Of a DNA stretch of 64,000 bases, positions 42,250-54,064 are shown in pieces (positions within the stretch are counted from its first letter, which is position 1; every line of letters begins with the position of its first letter). The stretch comes from Alternaria dauci. Taxonomy: Eukaryota > Ascomycota > Dothideomycetes > Pleosporales > Pleosporaceae. Below the pieces are notes generated by a model. That model did no database searches and had not been told where the DNA came from. It saw only the letters and a list, made by a program, of their open reading frames with translations. Position numbers and translations under genes: made by a program. The stretch spans positions 992,001 through 1,056,000 of the forward strand of contig NC_091278.1 of assembly GCF_042100115.1 (NCBI RefSeq). The letters run 5' to 3'.

Positions 42250-43977
42250 TCAACTGACAGCAGCATTCGGCGCAACAGGCGCATTCAGCATGCCCGCACT
42301 CGCCTCGTTCTCCAGACGGATCTTCATGTCCAGCCAAGAGTAAAAATTCGGACTCTTGCAAAAAGTCTCATACAGCCCATCTCTCGCGCGATGGCGTTGG
42401 AGGGGCCCCGAGCCGCGGAACTTGACACTCGTACCGTGTTTGCTTACACTGCTCATGAGGTCCGGTACGTGGAAGCTGGCATACCTGTTGTTGCCGCCTG
42501 GTGTCACTACGCTAGACGTTGCAAGGTATCGGTTGATGGGCGATATGAACTGTGCAGTAAGGTCTGCAAAGTGGCGACGGATGATGGGGCCGAGTTCGCG
42601 GGTTTGATCGCCGAGCTTGAGCAGAGTTTCAATCTGCGAGACGACGGTCGGGTCTGATTTGAGGAAACGTTTCGGGGGAGTGTGGACTTCGATGCCGCCG
42701 CCGGGGAGGTCGAGAAGTGCGTTGCAGCTTGATTTGTGGTGGAGCGAGTGGTGGCGGCGTGTTGGTACAGGGCCGTCGAAGTTTTGGAGATAGAGGATGT
42801 GTGGTCGGGCTTTGTGGCTGGCTTCTGCTGCTGCGACGATGCGTTTTAGCAGGAAAGGGTTGGTGATGCCGATGACGAATGAGGTTGGGGTTCCGCCGTC
42901 GATGCCTATGCTTTTGAAGTTGGCTTGCATGGTCATGTAAGGCTTGACCACACCTGCGTATGGCACGGGGCAGATGAGATCGACCAGCGACGAGACGGCC
43001 TCGCTCGCCAACTGCGGCGACTTTGCGATGACGATGACGCTTTCGCAGAGTATCAGCTTCTCGTACAGCACGTACAAGTCGGTGATGCAGGGCATGTAGT
43101 GCATGATGTTGTCCCAGGAGCCGATGGGTTCATAGGCGTAGATGGAGAAGGGTATATCTGAGATTAGCGGCGTGGGCCCGGGGAGTCCTTGCAAAGGGAA
43201 AGAACGATGTGGTGCAATGTCCAGGGTCAGTGTAGTGCCCATGAAAGGGAGATGGTGACGTCCGAGAGCTGGCGGGGTCCAGGTGTTCATCTGTGAGTAT
43301 GCAGACTCGAGCGTCGTCGGATCGCTCAGATGTCCAGACTCTGTCATCTTCTGCAAGATGCGATGATGGAAGGAAGTGAAGTTGTGGTGTGAGATTAGGA
43401 CTAGCGTTCTCTGGTTGAAGCTCCTCTTCATGGTATCGTCGAACTCTTGGCGGAAGATGCATGAGCCGTAGAAGGTGTCGGCACTGCCATGAGGGGCATT
43501 TGGCGAGCTTAGCTTGATGTCGGGCGAGTTGTTGGTGATGGCGAAGTCGTAAGAGAGATCCTCGGCCGTCTCCGTGTTCTGCTGCTCGGGAAAGCTAGAT
43601 GCGTCTTAGATTGGCACGACACAGGCTGGCTGGTTCAGGTACCTGTTGAAGCATATAGCACTCAAGTCGGCCGTCGTGAAGGGCACATCTGGTGGATACA
43701 GTATCTCGATTTCTGGGCTACCAAACTCAATACATTTCTCACAGACGTAGCACTGGCAATTACCTACCCGATATCGACATTGAAGTTGCAGACGATGCTG
43801 CTGCCGTAAGCACTCGCCACTCTAGGGAGAAACATGCACGACTTACAAAGCCACAGCCCAGTACTTGAAGCCGCCTGTGGCAATGGGCGAGACTTTGGGC
43901 TCCCGTAGTTTTTCCATGGCTTCCTCGCGCTGGGAGCGACGGTGAGGCTTCAGAAACTTATTCTTCAACTTATCCAT
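42250..43977 (-). CDS. DENN domain protein, DENND6 type
   Basis: DENND6-type proteins act as exchange factors for Rab GTPases in endosomal recycling. Four exons (43977-43847, 43800-43768, 43717-43643, 43594-42250) join to 527 residues. The uDENN part is spread over the small exons: SIVCNFNVDIG, PEIEILYPPDVPFTTADLS, FPEQQN. The core follows with GSWDNIMHYMP, LYVLYEKLILCESVIVIAKSP and PVPYAGVVKPYMTMQ, then IGITNPFLLKRI. Exon 2 is only 33 nt. Introns are 46, 50 and 48 nt. It lies head-to-head with VAC14, another endolysosomal membrane regulator. Confidence 0.88.
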
Positions 43978-44452
43978 GGGCCAGCTTGTGGCACCTGACA
44001 GGTGCAGGTGAACTGCGAGTGAGGTGAGGCGGCGACGGGCAAGGGCGTTGGTCGGAGCGAGCGAGTGACTCGGACAGACTAGGGGCCTAGCGGCAAGGAG
44101 AGCTGCCAATCGTCATGACACTGAGCGTCGTGAGGATGGGCAGTTGATGGCCGTCGAGACATGTTGGCATGGGCGTGGAGAGGTTGGGTTTTGGGCAATG
44201 TCTCTCGTCTATGGGCGGGCTCTAGCGGGCAGGGATGGGGGGTTGGCGCTTGTGCAGGTGTACGATGACGTGCGGGCCCGACTCGCATGCATGGTTCGCT
44301 CGGCTGCTGGCTGTATCGTGAGCCAAACACCAGCCAGCCCAGCGGCCGAGTGAAGGCCCCCACGGAAGCGTTTAGGGCACAGGACTGCAATACACCGTCT
44401 GCTGCACCATGTAGAGTTGCTGTAGTTGCTGCTGTGCACCCCCGACCTCACC
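43978..44452. promoter_or_regulatory. Shared divergent promoter region of DENND6-like gene and VAC14
   Basis: The two ATGs are 475 nt apart and transcribed outward, so both promoters lie here. No specific factor site was assigned. Confidence 0.55.
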
Positions 44453-47400
44453 ATGGACGTCAACATCACAAAAGCCCTCAATGACAAGCTCTACGACAAG
44501 CGCAAGAGCGGCGCGCTCGAGCTCGAAGGCCTCATCCGGGACGCCCTCGCCGCCCAGGACCACGACAGGATAGCCCGCATCGTGCACCAGCTCTGCCACG
44601 AGTACGCGTATGCAGTTCACCAGCCCCACGCCCGCAACGGCGGCCTCATCGGACTCGCCGCGGCCTCGATAGCCCTGGGCCCTGAAGTGGCCCGCTATCT
44701 TGAAGAAATCGTGCCTCCAGTCCTGGCATGCTTCGGCGACCAAGATGCGCGGGTTAGGTACTACGCGTGCGAGAGCATGTACAACATCGCGAAGGTGGCC
44801 AAGGGCGAGATACTCGTCTACTTCAACCACGTCTTCGATGCCCTCTGCAAGGTGAGTGAGAACATGACTGGCTACTACTGCTACTACACAACACACACGC
44901 TTGCCATGAGATCAGGCTAACGCGGCCCGGACCATGCAGATGGCGGCAGATTCGGAGCTCTCTGTCAAGAACGGGGCTGAGCTCTTGGACCGCCTGATCA
45001 AGGACATCGTCTCCGAGTCGGCTGCCAGCTACGTCTCTGTGCTACACGACACGCCCGACCCAGACGACCCCGAAGACGAGCCCCACCCCTTCGCCTTCAA
45101 CCTCGAGCGCTTCCTGCCCCTCCTGGAAGAGCGCATCAACGTCCTGAACCCCTTCACCCGCTCCTTCCTCGTAGCATGGATCACCCTGCTCGACTCGATA
45201 CCCGATCTCGAACTCATTGCCCACCTCCCGCGCTTCCTCGGCGGCCTCTTCAAGTTCCTGAGCGACTCCAACCAAGATGTGTACACCATGACGCAGCAGG
45301 CCCTAGACAGGTTTCTTGCCGAGATTAAGAAGATTGCGCGGATCAAAAAGGGCATAGCCGACAGCAAGGCAGGCAACGAGAAGCTAGAGCGCAGACACTC
45401 TACGGGTAGCATCCATAGTGGAAGCGAAGCGACAGACACGACGCCCCTCGAGCTGGACAACTCCATCGACGAAAAAGGCGACGCTAGTGGAGAGAGTGCC
45501 TCTGTCTCTGGCGACAGCGGAACGTCAGTCAACGGAGACGGGAACTGGATACCGGGCCAGGATGTGCACGTCGACCACCCCAAGATTCTCGAGATCCTCG
45601 TCGACTTTTTAGTCCCCCCACCAGACGCAGAAGAAGAGCAGACCGAGATACTGCTGACAGCACTCCGCTGGATCGACAACTTCTTCGACATTTGCCCAGA
45701 GGACATTATGCCCTTTGTCCCGAGTCTCTTGTCCCACGTCCTGCCACGCATGTCACACGAGGTCGACACCGTTCGCAAGGCTGCAGTCAAGGTCAACGCT
45801 TCGTTGATGGACTATATTCTTTCACTGTCCGATGACAACCGCCCCCGCGACGGTGCTGCAGGTGGACAGATTCAGCTACCTCCTTCCCTATCTGAGCTAG
45901 GCAAAGAGCTCACTGGAACACAACGGCGAGATTCTAATCTATCTGGCCGATTGCTCAAGGCAGTCATTCGCGATCAAGCCAACAAGGCTGAATCGCCCGA
46001 TGGCAAGGGCACCCGGTCCCCCACACCAGCAGAGGAAAGAGGCGCTTCACCGCGCCCGATACCAGAGCTGGACTACCAGGCTGCTGTCAGTGCTTTAACC
46101 CTGCAGTTCCTGAACGAACACGAGGCCACTCGCGTCGCCGCCATAGCATGGTTGATAATGCTGCACAGAATGGCACCTGGCAGAGTAAGTGCCCAACTTG
46201 CGACAAGACAAATCATTGCTGACAACCTGCAGATACTGACAGTGGACGACGGTACCTTTCCTGCCCTGCTCAAGACCCTTTCCGATCCTTCTGATGCTGT
46301 CGTCACACGTGACTTACTGCTCCTCTCACAAATATCTCTCCACAGCGACGACACCTACTTTACCTCGTTCATGGTTAACCTCCTGAAGCTGTTCTGTACG
46401 GACCGCCGACTCCTCGAGACGCGTGGCAATCTTATCATCAGACAGCTCTGCATAACACTGAGCGCTGAGCGTATATATCGCACCATGGCCGATTGCCTTG
46501 CGAGAGACGAGGATGTCGAATTTGCCAGCATCATGGTCCAAAATCTCAACAACAATCTCATCACGGCGCCAGAGCTCGCCGATCTTCGAAGACGACTCAG
46601 GAATCTCGACAACAAGGACGGTCAATCTTTCTTCGTTATTCTATTCAAAGCGTGGTGTAACAACGCTGTGGCCACCTTCTCCCTGTGTCTCCTTGCCCAA
46701 GCTTACGAGCAAGCGTACCATTTGCTCCAGGTTTTGTATGTTGTGCTCTCTGAGATTCCATAGGACGGTCGGCTAATCCTGGCAGTGCGGATCTTGAGAT
46801 GACAGTCAACATGCTCATCCAAATCGACAAGCTCGTTCAGCTGCTCGAATCTCCCGTCTTTACATGTAAGGTCTTGAGTCTCCAAACCTGGATATGCCAC
46901 TGACACATTGGAACAGACCTCCGAATGCAGCTACTCGAGCCGGAACGGTACCCGCATCTGTACAAGTGCATGTACGGTCTGCTCATGCTACTGCCTCAGT
47001 CGTCGGCCTTTGCAGCGCTTAAGAACCGCCTCAACAGCGTCTCGGCCATCGGCTACCTGCATATAGCGCCGCAACGCGGCAGCTCGACGTATGTTCACCC
47101 TTCCTCCTCCTCTCCTACTCTAAACCACTTGCGGCAAAAAAGCTCAGAAGTTGGCTCGAATAGCAGTAGCAGCAGCGGTATCCCGTCGTCTGGGGGGCAG
47201 AATGTTTCGACGTTCGAACGCCCAGGTCGCTTGAAGCCCAGAGACGGTCTTGGTGGGCCGGAAGCGGGTGGCAGCGTCAAGTGGACAGAGTTGCTGGAGA
47301 GATTCAAGCAGACGCAGGAGAAGGCGAGGCGAAGTCAGCGGATGGCCAGCATGGGCGAAGAGGAAGAGGTGCAGGAGAAGATGGGACCAAGTGCTCCTAC

Positions 47401-47578
47401 GCCACCCATACCACCCAAACCTGCAGGACTGAGGCCTGGTAGCCCGGCGGGCGTGATGAGGCCATCTCCCGCCCCAGTGCCACCAGGTCTAGCGCAGGGG
47501 CACAAGCCCAGGTCGAGTCTGAGCAACCTGGGGCGTTTTGCTGGAGGTGTAGCCGGAAGAAGGAAGGACAAGAAGTAA
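44453..47578 (+). CDS. vac14: VAC14, scaffold of the PI(3,5)P2 kinase complex
   Basis: VAC14 is the HEAT-repeat scaffold that holds the Fab1 kinase and the Fig4 phosphatase on vacuole membranes. Five exons (44453-44851, 44940-46184, 46233-46735, 46786-46865, 46917-47578) join to 962 residues. HEAT repeats start at once ([38 protein letters not shown]). The C-terminal conserved block is [13 protein letters not shown] to [19 protein letters not shown], with Tyr split by the last intron. A long S/P-rich tail follows ([11 protein letters not shown]). The 48-nt intron at 46185-46232 has no stop and length 3n, so it looks like coding sequence; it is taken as an intron because the homologous joint is GRILTVDD. 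Confidence 0.94.
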
Positions 47579-47709
47579 GACTCGAGGGTTGTTTCTAGCT
47601 TTGTGATTATGCGTTGGCGTACGTGGACACAACTGCATTGTGGGCGTTGTTTGGGGGCAGTAACGATGGGTATTCTTTCCAAGCATGACTGGCGTAATCC
47701 GATGCACCT

Positions 47710-48528
47710 TCAGCGATGTTTGCCCTTTCTGAACCTGATGCCATCCCCGTCTTTCTCCTTCCATGCGGTTGTGTCACCCTCTTTCCCGTGCTCGTCACCC
47801 AAGACCCAAGTTTTGACAATCTCCTTAATCTCAGGCTTCTTCTTCTCCACCCGCTTCGCCTCGCGCACCTTTCTTACATAGCCACTGTAGACCGCCACCT
47901 CTGCAACTGCAACACCCAAGGACCCTCCCATGCTCAGCCCCAATCTACTTCCCACGCTCCAGTGTCGCGCTGCAACCCAGATGAAAACTGCCACACAGAC
48001 AATCGAGATTAGGATGTTTATGATTAGGATGATCTGCCGGTGCACTTCTTCGTAGGACAGGTCGTCTTCTTCACTGGTGGTTTGCGTCGCCCCGAGTGAA
48101 AAGGGCTCTGGGGCACGGGGGAAGCGCTGGGAGAAGGACTCGCGTGTTGGCGGGGGGTGCAGCATGCGCTCGTAGGAGAGGGCTTCTTGTTCGGCGCGCA
48201 GACGAGCCATTAGGGCGAGGTACTCGGGAGTCTGGGTGGGTTTGGGCGGAGGGGGCGGGATGTAGACTGTTGTGTTGGCGAGGAGGGCGGCGAGGGTTGC
48301 GGGCGTGGCTTCTTGGTCGTCTTCCGTTTCCTGAGTATCATTGGAGCCATGTTCCTTGAGTAGCTTGGACAGGTCGATCAGCTGGCTGTGGGAGATGGGA
48401 TTGCCCACTTTGGGGTCTGCAAGCGTGGGGGAGTCGGCGTGCTGGAGCTTGGCATATCCATCGGCAGATAGGCGTTTGGCTTTTGCGACCGTCCGGACGA
48501 TGCCGGGAGTCATAGTAAGCAGGACCAT
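47710..48528 (-). CDS. V-ATPase assembly factor VMA12/TMEM199-like
   Basis: A single-exon protein of 272 residues from ATG at 48528 (AAAAATGGTC context). VMA12 proteins sit in the ER and help assemble the V0 sector. The N-terminal half is soluble, with SHSQLIDLSKLLKEH, YIPPPPPKPTQTPEYLALMARL and RAEQEALSYERML. Two membrane segments follow (IILIINILISIVCVAVFIWVA and LGVAVAEVAVYSGYV), then a basic cytosolic tail (EAKRVEKKKPEIKEIV). The ORF extends 46 codons further up, but that part lacks family features. Head-to-head with COQ1. Confidence 0.88.
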   Translation of the reverse strand: MVLLTMTPGIVRTVAKAKRLSADGYAKLQHADSPTLADPKVGNPISHSQLIDLSKLLKEHGSNDTQETEDDQEATPATLAALLANTTVYIPPPPPKPTQTPEYLALMARLRAEQEALSYERMLHPPPTRESFSQRFPRAPEPFSLGATQTTSEEDDLSYEEVHRQIILIINILISIVCVAVFIWVAARHWSVGSRLGLSMGGSLGVAVAEVAVYSGYVRKVREAKRVEKKKPEIKEIVKTWVLGDEHGKEGDTTAWKEKDGDGIRFRKGKHR

Positions 48529-48804
48529 TTTTCGATTATCGTGTGGTGTAGGAGGCGCTATCACACTGTCTGTCACCAGGCACGCGGCTGAGTAGACGCG
48601 ACAGGGATATGCGGAACCCAGGGAAGCTAGCGCGCCGAACGTCATGGATATTTTGACATTGGTCAAATCTAGCCGATAGCTGCGGGCGAAAGTCGACTAC
48701 CACCACCTCGACCCTCTCTGCACGCCCCCGAGACGCTGACACAGCCCCTCAATTGCACCCTCTCTTTCTTTTTGTGCCGAGAGAATATCGAGCCAGACCC
48801 TTCG
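48529..48804. promoter_or_regulatory. Bidirectional promoter region, VMA12 and COQ1
   Basis: Only 276 nt separate the two ATGs, which are read outward, so both genes probably share control sequences. No specific motif is assigned. Confidence 0.55.
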
Positions 48805-50241
48805 ATGACGAGCCGAGCACCCTGGCTTGCGACGTCTGTCGCGCGACAGCAAACTTCCTTGTCACTATCGCGCCGCTCCACATGTCCCAACCGCTCAATA
48901 CACACGCACAATGCGACGACGCCAACGCTCCACCACCCGTCACGGCGGCGGAACCAGTCGTCGTGGGCGGCCGCCGTCAACGTAGCCCAGAATGTCATGT
49001 CCTCGCCGCCACCAGATGCGCCCATCAAGATGGACCCTTTCCAGACCGTCGCCCGCGAAATGAAGTTTCTCACGGGAAATATCCGCCAATTGCTCGGCTC
49101 GGGCCACCCCACGCTCGACACCGTCGCAAAGTACTACACACAGAGCGAGGGCAAATATGTGCGGCCCATGCTCGTATTGCTCATGAGCAGAGCCACGGCC
49201 CTCACGCCGCGGGGCTCAAGACGAGGCAGCGGCATGGGCATCGGCACGCAGAGCGCCGATATCTCCATAACCAATCCCCGGATCCTGGCCGATGAGAACC
49301 CAGACCAGAATCGCATCAGTAGCAGTATACCACACGACTCGGCATATAGTGCCGAGGACAGCGACATCCTCCCGTCGCAGCGCCGCCTCGCAGAAATCAC
49401 CGAACTCATCCACACAGCCAGTCTCCTCCACGACGATGTCATTGACCACTCCGTCTCCCGCCGCTCCGCGCCCTCGGCCAACATTGAATTCGGCAACAAA
49501 ATGGCAGTTCTAGCAGGCGACTTTTTGCTCGGAAGAGCGTCCGTTGCGCTGGCACGACTCCGCGATCCAGAGGTTACGGAACTCCTGGCTACCGTTATTG
49601 CAAATCTAGTCGAGGGCGAATTCATGCAGCTCAAGAATACGGCGCGGGACGAGAAGAATCCGTCGTGGACTGAAGACACAGTCACGTACTACTTGCAAAA
49701 AACATACCTTAAATCGGCGTCGCTCATTTCAAAGAGTTGTCGCGCTGCGGCTATCCTGGGAGGTTCGTCGCCCGAGGTTGTCGAGGCGGCGTACTTGTAT
49801 GGCAAGAATCTGGGTCTTGCATTCCAGCTGGTCGACGATATGCTGGATTATACCGTCAGCGAGGCTGAGCTGGGGAAGCCGGCTGGCGCGGATTTGGAAC
49901 TTGGACTTGCGACGGCGCCGTTGTTGTTTGCGTGGAAGGATGATGAGAGTTTGGGGAAACTAGTTGGAAGGAAGTTTTCGCAGCAGGGCGACGTTCAACG
50001 GGTAAGTTCTTCGGAAAAAAGAAATGAGTCGTGTTGAGAGACTTGGAGAGTGGATTTAAGGCTGACATTGCGCAAACAGGCTCGTGAAATCGTTGCTCAG
50101 AGCTCGGGCTTGGAACAGACGCGTGCTCTGGCACAAGATTACGTCGATAAAGCTATCGATGCTATATCCTTCTTCCCGGAGAGCGAGGCCAAGACTGGCC
50201 TCATCGAAATGTGCACAAAGGTCATGAAGAGGAGGAAATGA
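48805..50241 (+). CDS. coq1: Polyprenyl diphosphate synthase, mitochondrial (ubiquinone side chain)
   Basis: Makes the long isoprenoid tail of ubiquinone in the mitochondrial matrix. Two exons (48805-50001 and 50080-50241) join to 452 residues. The presequence is MTSRAPWLATSVARQQTSLS with R/S/T and no acids. The family motifs are GKYVRPMLVLLM, the first Asp-rich motif LLHDDVIDHS, GNKMAVLAGDFLLG, and the second Asp-rich motif LVDDMLDY. The insert between GKYVRP and the first Asp motif (about 60 residues, S/N-rich) is longer than in yeast. The ATG at 48805 is the first in frame that begins the presequence. Confidence 0.94.
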
Positions 50242-50547
50242 GCGAATGCGAGATGCGAAGTAACACTTTAGGATTGACGCCACAAAAGTAATTTTCAACG
50301 CTTTACATCTTCGCAGAGAACCTGTACGAATAGCGTTGGCGTATACGGCATGACCACTTGCAATACGAGGAGCGCGGGCTTGGTAGTCTAGATGTAGGAA
50401 GCCATGTTCAATGTGTCGACACGGCAGTAACGACGGGTACTTGCATGTCCATGGGTCCATGCCATGTCTGGCGGGAGAAACTCTACTTCTGTATATATAC
50501 ATGTTTACGAAATACTAGACAAGTACGACCCCAGTCGTCGGAAGCGC
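50242..50547. other. Convergent intergenic region
   Basis: COQ1 and HIS7 3' ends face each other over 306 nt. Nothing else seen. Confidence 0.4.
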
Positions 50548-52321
50548 TTAGATGTCATTCTCAAACGGCCGCACGACTTGTCCCTTTTCTTGGAGGTGGT
50601 CCTTGACTTGTTTGACTGTGTATTCGCCGCGGTGGAACTAGAGAGGGTCGTCAGTATCTTGGATACAACTCTGCCCGTGTTCAGTGTACTCACCATTCCC
50701 GCACCCAACGCAGCATCCGTCTTTGTCTTTGCAAAGACATCTTCAAAGTGTCCTGGGTGCCCTGCGCCACTACTTGCAATGACTGGAATCTTGATCGCGT
50801 CCTTGACATCGTTGATGAGCTCAATGTCAAAGCCGCTGTTGCTTCCGTCTTTGTCTATACAGTTGAGCAAAATCTCGCCGGCGCCCATGGCTTCCACTGC
50901 GGTGACGAGTTGTCGGACGTCTACGTCGCGACCCTCGCGTCCGCCCTTGATGGTGCATTGGTACCAGCAGTACTCCTCGCCGTTTGGTCCAGGCGTGGAC
51001 GTCTTGATGGTGTGGTGGGGTGTTGCGTCTGGAGAGGAGACGTATACGCGTTTTGGATCTACGCTGATGACGACGGCTTGGTTGCCGTAGGCCGAGGAAA
51101 TGGTTTCTATGGCAGTGGTGCCCGCTAGCTTGCTGCCTCGCGCATAGTATTCCTCGGCTGCGGTCACGGCATCAGAGCCTATGCTTACTTTGTCGGCGCC
51201 GGACTGGAAGTACATGGTTGCGACGTTCAAGGCGGAGATGTGGGTTCCGTCTGTGTCCACTGTGTCGCGTATGCCTCCGCCGATCGTCAGAGGGACGAAG
51301 ACGGTCTCGCTGGTTCGGCGCAGAATCTCGAGCATGGGCGTGTCGGCGACGGGGCAGTTGCGGAAGGACGTGATGTTTAGGAAGGTGACTTCGTCGGCGC
51401 CTTGTTCGTAGTATTTCTTGGCCATGTCGACGGGTTTACCCAGGTTGCGCACTGCATTCCCGGCTCCCTCCTTCTCACGGACATCGTATTGGTCGCCCTT
51501 TGTGACCACGAGATCGCCTTGGTCGTTTGTCCGTACGTCAAGACATGCGATTACGCGTCTTGTGAGTCCTTCTTTTGTCTCGGCTGCCGATGGTTGTACC
51601 GGGAGTTTCTGCGACATGTTTCCATCGAGAAACGCCTTGAGTACGCGGAGGCCGGCAGCACCACTCTTTTCAGGGTGGAACTGCGTGGCGAAGACGTTTC
51701 CCTTTGCTACTGCGCCGACAAATTCCTCATCACCGTATCGCGCGGTGGCGACGGTCCAGCCCTCCTTCTCCAGTTTGCCCTCCTCATATGGTACCGCGTA
51801 TGAGTGGACGTAGTAGTACTTGGACGTCGGCCGCAGTCCGTATAATGAGTCATCCGTGACCTCCCCCGTGCGCGACGTGTTTGCGCTGTTCCAGCCAATG
51901 TGAGGTACGCTCTTGTCCGTATCTTTGAACTTGCGCAGTCGCCCGGGAATGACTCCTAGACCTTTGACCTGGGGGTCTTCCTCCGACTCTTCAAATAGGG
52001 CCTGTATGCCAACACATATTCCCATGAACGGTTTCCCCGACCTGATGTGTTCGCGAATCGGCTCGACGTAGCCGGCTTTGGCTAGCTGGGAGAGACAGTG
52101 TCCGAAATGGCCGACGCCAGGGATGATGAGTTTCTACGGGCGATGCTGTATCAGCACTTGTCAATTGATGCGCGAACCTTGGTGGAGAAGTGTGGTACCT
52201 CGGCGGAAGGGACATCGGCGGGCGTCCTGACCCATTCGACTGTGTAGCCGACCTTTTCGATGGCGTTGACGAGAGAGCGGACGTTGCCGGCCACGTAGTC
52301 GAGGAGGTGAACAGTCGGCAT
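50548..52321 (-). CDS. his7: Imidazole glycerol phosphate synthase hisHF
   Basis: A bifunctional histidine-synthesis enzyme: the glutaminase half makes ammonia and the cyclase half makes imidazole glycerol phosphate and AICAR. Three exons (52321-52178, 52133-50694, 50637-50548) join to 557 residues. The glutaminase has the nucleophile region [10 protein letters not shown] and the HPEKSG His/Glu pair. The HisF barrel has ACLDVR and NCIDKDGS (catalytic Asps) and phosphate loops TIGGGIR and ASSGAG. The last 29 codons lie in a separate exon ([15 protein letters not shown]). Intron 1 ends CCCGTAG, the second CTCTCTAG. Length matches the yeast enzyme. Confidence 0.96.
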
Positions 52322-52567
52322 GGCTGGAGAATTGATTACAAGAAGTGAGTGTAGGAGTGTTTGACTCGAAACAGTCACAGGAAATTTGGATGCACCCCGC
52401 CGTCATTGGAGGGGCAGTCGTTGCGCGCTAGTGCTAGTGCCCGCGCACCCCTGTCAAATAATTCTTTGGCTTCATCGTCGTCTCGCGGTCGATGCGCGAA
52501 GAACAACCACCACCACCACCACCGCCACCTCTCCCACGTGCCGAAAGCTCATACACGCAACGTCACC
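52322..52567. promoter_or_regulatory. Bidirectional promoter region, HIS7 and IMP3
   Basis: The ATGs are 246 nt apart and read outward. A short ACC trinucleotide tract (about 52507-52528) lies in the probable IMP3 5' leader. No GCN4-type site is claimed. Confidence 0.5.
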
Positions 52568-53337
52568 ATGGTGCGAAAACTAAAGCATCATGAGCAGAAG
52601 CTCTTGAAGAAGGTATGAACACCTGCCGCTTGCCGCTGCCGTGGCGCATTGCTATTTGAATGCGCCATTCTCTTCACTGTCAATGGCGAGATCTCCAGCG
52701 CATAAGACGCTCGAAGACACGTTTGAGAGTGATTTCATGATACTAACGTCTCCTCACAGGTCGATTTCAACACATACAAAAGCGACAATGATCACCGGGA
52801 AGCTGCCGTCATGCGCCGCTACGCAATCCAAGGACGCGACGACTACCGAAAGTACAACCAGCTCGCCGGATCCCTGCGACAACTCGCCCACCGCGTAGCC
52901 GCCCTCGATCCAGCGGACCCCTTCCGCCACAAGCAGGAGGACCTGATATTGGAGAAGTTGTTCTCCATGGGTCTGCTCGGTACTGGCGGTGGCGGCCGTG
53001 GAAAACTCTCAGACGTCGAGCACAAGCTCACAGTCTCGGCGTTTGCAAGGAGGAGATTACCAGTTGTCATGACCCGGCTGCGTATGGCAGACCACGTACA
53101 ATCTGCCGTCACACTCGTCGAACAAGGCGTATGATCCCACTCGGTTCTAGAACAAAAACTTGTGCACTAACACATCCACAGCATGTCAGAGTCGGCACTG
53201 ATGTCGTCACAGACCCGGCCTATCTCGTCACAAGGAATATGGAAGACTTTGTCACATGGGTCGATTCCTCTAAGATCAAGCGCAACATTATGAAGTACCG
53301 CGACAAGCTGGACGACTTCGAACTCGAGGCGCTATAA
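52568..53337 (+). CDS. imp3: U3 snoRNP protein IMP3
   Basis: IMP3 helps the U3 snoRNA pair with pre-rRNA during 18S rRNA maturation in the nucleolus. Three exons (52568-52612, 52760-53128, 53182-53337) join to 189 residues. It starts [15 protein letters not shown], the highly conserved N-terminus; exon 2 begins [10 protein letters not shown]. The S4 RNA-binding domain is in the C-terminal half ([19 protein letters not shown], then [19 protein letters not shown]). It ends DDFELEAL. Length is as in yeast (183). Introns are 147 and 53 nt. Confidence 0.95.
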
Positions 53338-54064
53338 GCTCCAACATTTCTTTCATTGGGTGGCGTTTGAAAAATGCAGCATTTCAAGGCGTTATGACAT
53401 ACTTGCGATATCCGGCCATGACACATATTGATTTTCTCCGCTGTTGCACTTGCTCTGTCTGATTCCTCTTATATATGTACGTCAGACTAACGCACGACTC
53501 ACTGTACAAGGGAAAATGGACTGAACCAGGCGTTCTATTGCAAAGCCAACGGAGCGCGAAATGCCTGCACCATGAGTGAGATGTAGGGCAACCCGCCCGG
53601 TGACGTTAGCTGCACTACAACAACGTTGGCCATTCAATCACCCCGCAATATACCCCGTTAGATGGTTGCGCAGCAGGACAACGATAGCCTTCCTCGTATG
53701 AACTGCAGACAGGCATTGGCTATCCTTTTCCGACCGCAGAAGCGCTAACCAATGGGACCTTCCAAACGACGCCACACAAAGTGCTGTTCTTTACCGCAAC
53801 CGGCAATGACGGTACTTGCCTCATTTCCGTAGGAAAGGTCCAAACTATACTCGAATGTGAGTCGCTCACTTTTGCATCAATGGCATGGCGCTATCTCCAT
53901 GCATAGGCGGGGCGATTTGGGGTAAATCCTGGGGTAGCGAGCGGGTCATAGCGACCAAAAGACGTAACGAACAATGGGGATGGTATATAGGATGCCGCAG
54001 ATCCTTTAACCTCAGCGTTGAAGAATCTAGACAAGTTTCGTACGGCTCTTCTTCCACCTCCACC
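53338..54064. other. Intergenic region
   Basis: Between IMP3 and the Tri12-type transporter. Small ORFs on both strands continue into the first exon of the transporter. Nothing else recognised. Confidence 0.35.

Noticed and set aside
45029..45796. 255-codon ORF antisense to VAC14
   Set aside because: S/R-rich composition is the shadow of the HEAT-repeat coding strand.
49134..49685. 183-codon minus-strand ORF
   Set aside because: Antisense of COQ1.
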